Source: an uncultured Collinsella sp. (GTDB taxonomy: Bacteria > Actinomycetota > Coriobacteriia > Coriobacteriales > Coriobacteriaceae). Taken from it: DNA of 8,233 bases. Under the pieces are notes generated by a model. It had not been told where the DNA came from, made no database searches, and saw only the letters and a list, made by a program, of their open reading frames with translations. Location: contig CAUDDU010000033.1 of the NCBI GenBank assembly GCA_958448375.1, positions 1-8,233 of the forward strand, given 5' to 3'. Positions within the stretch are counted from its first letter, which is position 1. Each line of letters opens with the position of its first letter. Made by a program: the position numbers and the translations under genes. Shown here piece after piece: positions 5,241-8,233 of this stretch.

Positions 5241-5978
5241 TTATTTTACTGCAAACTCCGGGCTAAATACTACCCTGCCCAGGCGAACGAGCGTAGAGCC
5301 CTCCTCAAGGGCAGGCTCAAAGTCCTCGCTCATGCCGCAGGAAAGCTCAGGCAGGTTCAAATCGGGATGCGCCGCCTCCAGCTCATCCCTCAGCTCACGA
5401 AGCCCCGCAAAGGTGCGGCGTGCCACATCCTTATTCCCCCGGGGCGCCATAGTCATAAGCCCCTGCACGCAAATTCCCTCAAGTTCCGCAAGCTCACCCG
5501 CGGCGGCGCGAATCTCATCGGGCGAAAAGCCTCCCTTCGACTCCTCACCACTCACATTGACCTCAATGAGCACACGCTGGGGGCCGGCGAGCTCGCCTGC
5601 CTCAATCTTGCGGACAGCACGGCTCGCGATCGCCTGCGCCAGATGCAGCGAACCCACCGAGTGAATCAGCTCGGCTGAGCCCAGCACCGCATTGATCTTA
5701 TTGGTCTGCAGGTTGCCGATCATATCGAAGCGCACCTCGGGCAGCTCCGGATGCTCCGCCAGACCCGTGAGCTTGCGAACCAGCTCCTGCGGGCGGTTCT
5801 CGGCAAAATGGCGATACCCCGCCTGGATGGCGGCAACGGTCTCATCGACACCAACGGTCTTGGACACGGCAATGAGGCTCGCGGCGTCGTGGGGACGGCC
5901 TGCGCGATCGAGCGCCGCATAAAAACGTTCCAGAATCTGCTCGCGGCGAGCGCGCATCAAGTCCAAATAGTTATCCAT
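5241..5978 (-). CDS. yggS: YggS-family PLP homeostasis protein
   Basis: A cytoplasmic pyridoxal-5'-phosphate-binding protein (YggS/YlmE/PROSC family) without known catalysis that buffers PLP and affects amino-acid balance. Of the 245 residues, AVSKTVGVDETVAAIQAG (37-54) contains the PLP-binding Lys40. Further motifs are FAENRPQEL (58-66), MIGNLQTNK (86-94), SVGS (107-110), EVNVSGEESKGGF (139-151), GLMTMAP (173-179) and LSCGMSEDF (212-220), followed by GSTLVRLG (227-234), the phosphate-binding end of the barrel. The usual G-T-x-x-F-G close is here G-R-V-V-F-S, a mild departure. The ATG at 5978 has GGAGG nine bases upstream; a longer version from 6062 would add a poor N-terminus and run through a hairpin. 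Its position before sepF matches the ylmE-ylmF order of Gram-positives. Confidence 0.94.
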   Translation of the reverse strand: MDNYLDLMRARREQILERFYAALDRAGRPHDAASLIAVSKTVGVDETVAAIQAGYRHFAENRPQELVRKLTGLAEHPELPEVRFDMIGNLQTNKINAVLGSAELIHSVGSLHLAQAIASRAVRKIEAGELAGPQRVLIEVNVSGEESKGGFSPDEIRAAAGELAELEGICVQGLMTMAPRGNKDVARRTFAGLRELRDELEAAHPDLNLPELSCGMSEDFEPALEEGSTLVRLGRVVFSPEFAVK

Positions 5979-6028
5979 TGCTAATCGCCTCCGCTGACAG
6001 CCAAACAAGTAGTCCCATGCTAACGCAA

Positions 6029-6060
6029 GAGCGCGGCCCCGCATGTGCAAGGCCGCGCTC
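6029..6060 (-). terminator. GC-rich hairpin between phoU and yggS
   Basis: GAGCGCGGCC (6029-6038) and GGCCGCGCTC (6051-6060) form a perfect ten-pair stem with a twelve-base loop, 37 bases after the phoU stop. On the minus strand it is followed by TTGCGTT, which is only weakly T-rich, so it may be a partial terminator or an mRNA-stabilising structure. It plausibly separates the pst-phoU transcript from the division cluster. No clear promoter for yggS was found between it and the yggS start. Confidence 0.5.
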
Positions 6061-6097
6061 ACTTAGGTATTTACAATCTTTCGACGAACGGGGTTAC

Positions 6098-6955
6098 TTA
6101 CTCCTCGTCGTCCTCGCCATCGTCCTCGTCCTCAAGATGATCGAGCAGGTAGCGAAGACCCTCGCTGACCTCGTTAGCAGGCACCTTGGCAACGTAGTGC
6201 GCGTCGACGGCAGGCCTCATGATAACGCCCTCGCCCGAAGGTACGCGCATGCTCTCGAGCTCGTCCTCGTCCGTGCGGGCGATATCGCCGGCAGTCATGC
6301 GCTGGCCGGTCAAAAGGAACGTCAGACGGCAGGCGGCATCGATAGAAATCGAAGCGATGCGATCGAGGTAGCGCGAAACCATGATGGCGCGGCGCAGGTC
6401 GTCATAGTTGCTGTCGTCGTCCATAAAGTCGCCCGTATCCATACGGTTAAAGGTGCGGAAGAACTTCTCATAGGCGGCGTGCACTGGCTCGTCCTCGACG
6501 GCCAAGTTGCAGATGATGGACATATCATTGGTGACGAGCGCGGAAAGCGAAGAGCCCAGCACCTGGTAGACGGCCTCAGCCTCGGCCTCGACCGTGCCGA
6601 CAAGCTCCTGGGGCAGCGAGATGTCGGCCTTGATCATATGACGCGTGGCGCGGCAGATCTGGCGAACCTTATCGGTCATGCGCTGCAGGTTAAAGTCGAC
6701 GTAGATGATCGTCTGCAGCAAGCGGAAGTCGGAGGCGACCGGCGACTGCGTGGCGATTAGGTTGTAGCACACGGCCTCCAAGTTAGCGCAGCGCGCGTCA
6801 ATCGAAAGCGTGCGCTTCTTGGTCTTGGTGGCGAGCTTGCGGTCGTCGGTCACATAGGCCTTAACGGCATCGTGGAGGGCCAGATCGACGGCCTCGTAGA
6901 TGCTCAGCATCTCGTGGCGGGCCTCGATGAGCTGACGGGAAAACAGTTTGCGCAT
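6098..6955 (-). CDS. phoU: PhoU phosphate-signalling regulator with acidic tail
   Basis: A cytoplasmic helical protein that couples the Pst transporter to phosphate-dependent signalling and damps uptake. The first PhoU repeat is seen at LSIDARCANLEAVCYNLIAT then QSPVASDFRLLQ (residues 50-81), with YVDFNLQRMTDKVRQI (85-100). The second ends in IMVSRYLDRIASIS (191-204) and LTFLLTGQ (211-218). In typical PhoU these helices carry E-R-I-G-D metal motifs. Here they read QRMTD and DRIAS, so part of the metal-binding set is altered. At 285 residues it is longer than the usual 215-240, owing to a C-terminal region (from about 219) ending in a run of Asp/Glu (275-285). GGAG six bases before the ATG supports the start. 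It follows pstB by 92 bases, the standard pst order. Confidence 0.9.
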   Translation of the reverse strand: MRKLFSRQLIEARHEMLSIYEAVDLALHDAVKAYVTDDRKLATKTKKRTLSIDARCANLEAVCYNLIATQSPVASDFRLLQTIIYVDFNLQRMTDKVRQICRATRHMIKADISLPQELVGTVEAEAEAVYQVLGSSLSALVTNDMSIICNLAVEDEPVHAAYEKFFRTFNRMDTGDFMDDDSNYDDLRRAIMVSRYLDRIASISIDAACRLTFLLTGQRMTAGDIARTDEDELESMRVPSGEGVIMRPAVDAHYVAKVPANEVSEGLRYLLDHLEDEDDGEDDEE

Positions 6956-6975
6956 GGTTCACTCCAATCAGTTGG

Positions 6976-7049
6976 GTGCGGTCATGCCGCCCGCACAGTG
7001 AATACGCACCGGACCAGGTCCGATCGGCTTGGGACTAGTCGCGCCGATC
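6976..7049 (-). other. Hairpin cluster between pstB and phoU
   Basis: Three inverted repeats lie in the 92-base gap. GATCGGC (7022-7028) pairs with GCCGATC (7043-7049) and includes the pstB stop. CGGACC-A-GGTCCG spans 7010-7022. GTGCGG (6976-6981) pairs with CCGCAC (6991-6996). None is followed by a T-run, so they are unlikely to be terminators. They may tune the ratio of PstB to PhoU through mRNA processing or stability; this is an inference from structure alone. Confidence 0.35.
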
Positions 7050-7851
7050 AGCCAAAACGGCCGGTGATATAGTCTTCCGTCCGCGAATCCACCGGACTGG
7101 TGAAGATCGCGTCGGTTTGACCATATTCGATGAGCGTGGCGGGCTCGCCGGCAACTTCCTGCAAGAAGAACGCGGTGTAATCGCTAATACGAGCTGCCTG
7201 CTGCATTGAATGCGTGACGATGATGATCGTCATCTCGGGCGCCAGCTCGGCCATCAGATCCTCGACCTTAGAGACGGACGTGGGGTCGATGGCGGAGCAG
7301 GGCTCGTCCATCAGAAGGACATCGGGTTGCACCGCAAGCACGCGCGCGATGCACAAACGCTGCTGCTGACCGCCCGAGAGCGCCAAACCATCCTTGTTGA
7401 GCTGATTGGATACCTCTTTCCAGAGGTTGGCGCGCTTGAGCGATTCTTCCACGATATCATCGAGGTCGCTTTTGCTAGTCACGCCCTGCAGACGAGGGCC
7501 AAAGGCGACATTCTCGTAGATGGATTTGGGAAACGGGTTGGGCTGTTGAAAGATCATGCCCACGCGACGACGGAGATCGACCGGGTCGACACCCTCGGCA
7601 TAGATATCGTTGCCGTCGAGCGTCATGGTGCCCTCGACGCGCGTGCCCTCGATCAGGTCATTCATGCGGTTGATGCAACGCAAAAACGTCGACTTACCGC
7701 AGCCCGAAGGGCCAATGAAGGAGGTGATGGCGTTTTTGGCGATGTTGAGGTCAAGCCCCGTCAGCGCATGAAAGTCACCGTACCAAAAGTTGAAATCCTT
7801 GGCCGTAATGGCCGCTTGCTCCAACGTGGGAGCGGACTGATAAACGGACAT
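7048..7851 (-). CDS. pstB: Phosphate ABC transporter ATP-binding protein PstB
   Basis: The ATPase that powers the PstSCAB high-affinity phosphate importer, acting as a dimer on the cytoplasmic face of PstA/PstC. The 267 residues contain every ABC landmark in order: the aromatic A-loop region [11 protein letters not shown], Walker [10 protein letters not shown] (47-55), the Q-loop [20 protein letters not shown] with the PstB-specific N-P-F-P-x-S-I-Y/F-E-N signature, the LSGGQQQR signature, Walker B LLMDEP with the PstB-typical CSAIDP D-loop, and the H-loop VTHSM. The C-terminus [12 protein letters not shown] is typical of PstB. AAGGAG four bases before the ATG supports the start. The pstA stop is only 12 bases upstream, so the two are co-transcribed. 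Length and motifs are those of an intact enzyme. Confidence 0.97.
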   Translation of the reverse strand: MSVYQSAPTLEQAAITAKDFNFWYGDFHALTGLDLNIAKNAITSFIGPSGCGKSTFLRCINRMNDLIEGTRVEGTMTLDGNDIYAEGVDPVDLRRRVGMIFQQPNPFPKSIYENVAFGPRLQGVTSKSDLDDIVEESLKRANLWKEVSNQLNKDGLALSGGQQQRLCIARVLAVQPDVLLMDEPCSAIDPTSVSKVEDLMAELAPEMTIIIVTHSMQQAARISDYTAFFLQEVAGEPATLIEYGQTDAIFTSPVDSRTEDYITGRFG

Positions 7852-7863
7852 GGGACTCCTTAA

Positions 7864-8233
7864 CTAGCGACGCTTGCGCGACAGGAAGCGCGCAAACAGG
7901 TTGAAGGCCAAAATGATCACCATCAGCAAGAGCGCGGTGCCGTAGGCTGCGTTCATGTTGATGCCGTCGTTGGCAAGCAGGTACAGATGGACCGTCATGG
8001 GGCGGCCGGAATCGAGCGGCGAAATAGGTAGATTGATGGCTTGGCCCATGGTGTAGAGCACCACCGCAGTCTCGCCAATGGCACGGCCGATGGCAAGGAC
8101 GATGCCGGTGGCGATGCGGCCAAAGGCGGAAGGAAGCACGATCTTGGAAACGACCTGCCACTTAGTGGCGCCCAAGCCATATGCGCCCCAACGGATATAG
8201 CGCGGCACGGCGCGAATAGCCTCCTCGGTGGTG
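7864..8233 (-). CDS. pstA: Phosphate ABC transporter permease PstA (C-terminal part)
   Basis: The C-terminal 122 or so residues of a Pst permease subunit; the rest lies beyond the right edge. The visible part begins TTEEAIRAVPRYIRWGAYGL and continues GATKWQVV, the EAA loop that docks onto PstB. It is followed by KIVLPSAFGRIATGIVLAIGRAIGETA, the standard Pst permease segment, then a periplasmic stretch with PMTVHLYLLAND and a last membrane helix ending in the basic LFARFLSRKRR. The gene feeds directly into pstB, so it is read as PstA rather than PstC; the short C-terminus after the last helix agrees. A GTG at 8208 lies within the EAA loop and is not the true start. Confidence 0.93.
   Translation of the reverse strand, partial: TTEEAIRAVPRYIRWGAYGLGATKWQVVSKIVLPSAFGRIATGIVLAIGRAIGETAVVLYTMGQAINLPISPLDSGRPMTVHLYLLANDGINMNAAYGTALLLMVIILAFNLFARFLSRKRR

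Noticed and set aside
4452..5678. A 408-codon plus-strand open frame across sepF and yggS
   Set aside because: It lies antisense to two clear family members, has no recognisable domain, and runs across the sepF-yggS gene boundary. High-GC genes with biased third positions often leave such open antisense frames.
5978..6760. A 260-codon plus-strand frame opposite phoU
   Set aside because: It is antisense to an unmistakable PhoU and has no family features; its composition follows from the phoU codons.

Overview
The window looks like chromosomal DNA from a high-GC Gram-positive bacterium. The best guess is an actinobacterium of the class Coriobacteriia, possibly Collinsella. This rests on C/G-ending codons in most genes, AAGGAG-type ribosome binding sites, a Wag31/DivIVA protein next to SepF and YggT, and a Pit transporter paired with a DUF47 protein. 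No database search was possible, so the genus is an inference.

Layout. Positions 1-446 hold the first codons of an unidentified minus-strand gene and a small hypothetical gene (108-446, minus). Divergent from it, a plus-strand pair encodes a Pit-type phosphate permease (696-1745) and its DUF47/PhoU-like partner (1813-2436). A long, near-perfect palindrome follows (2442-2550). Then comes a nitroreductase-family gene (2722-3252), whose upstream region and first 73 codons have a clearly different base composition. Two terminators at 3300-3392 close the convergent gene sets.

From 3419 to the right edge everything is on the minus strand. In transcription order the genes are pstA (partial), pstB and phoU (high-affinity phosphate uptake and its regulator), a GC-rich hairpin, then yggS, sepF, yggT and divIVA. 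The last four form the Gram-positive division/polar-growth neighbourhood known as the ylm cluster. The window therefore carries parts of two phosphate uptake systems, Pit-DUF47 and Pst-PhoU, on either side of a division cluster.

Most genes are ordinary members of known families, and I see no clear new multi-gene system. The points most worth a second look are: yggT has no ATG, GTG or TTG start that would keep its first membrane helix, but has a well-placed ribosome binding site before an ATC codon; the 25-bp perfect inverted repeat behind the DUF47 gene; the C-depleted tract in the nitroreductase gene; a perfect Shine-Dalgarno in front of a three-codon reading frame in the pit leader; and a strong promoter that puts the transcription start of the small hypothetical gene on its own start codon.
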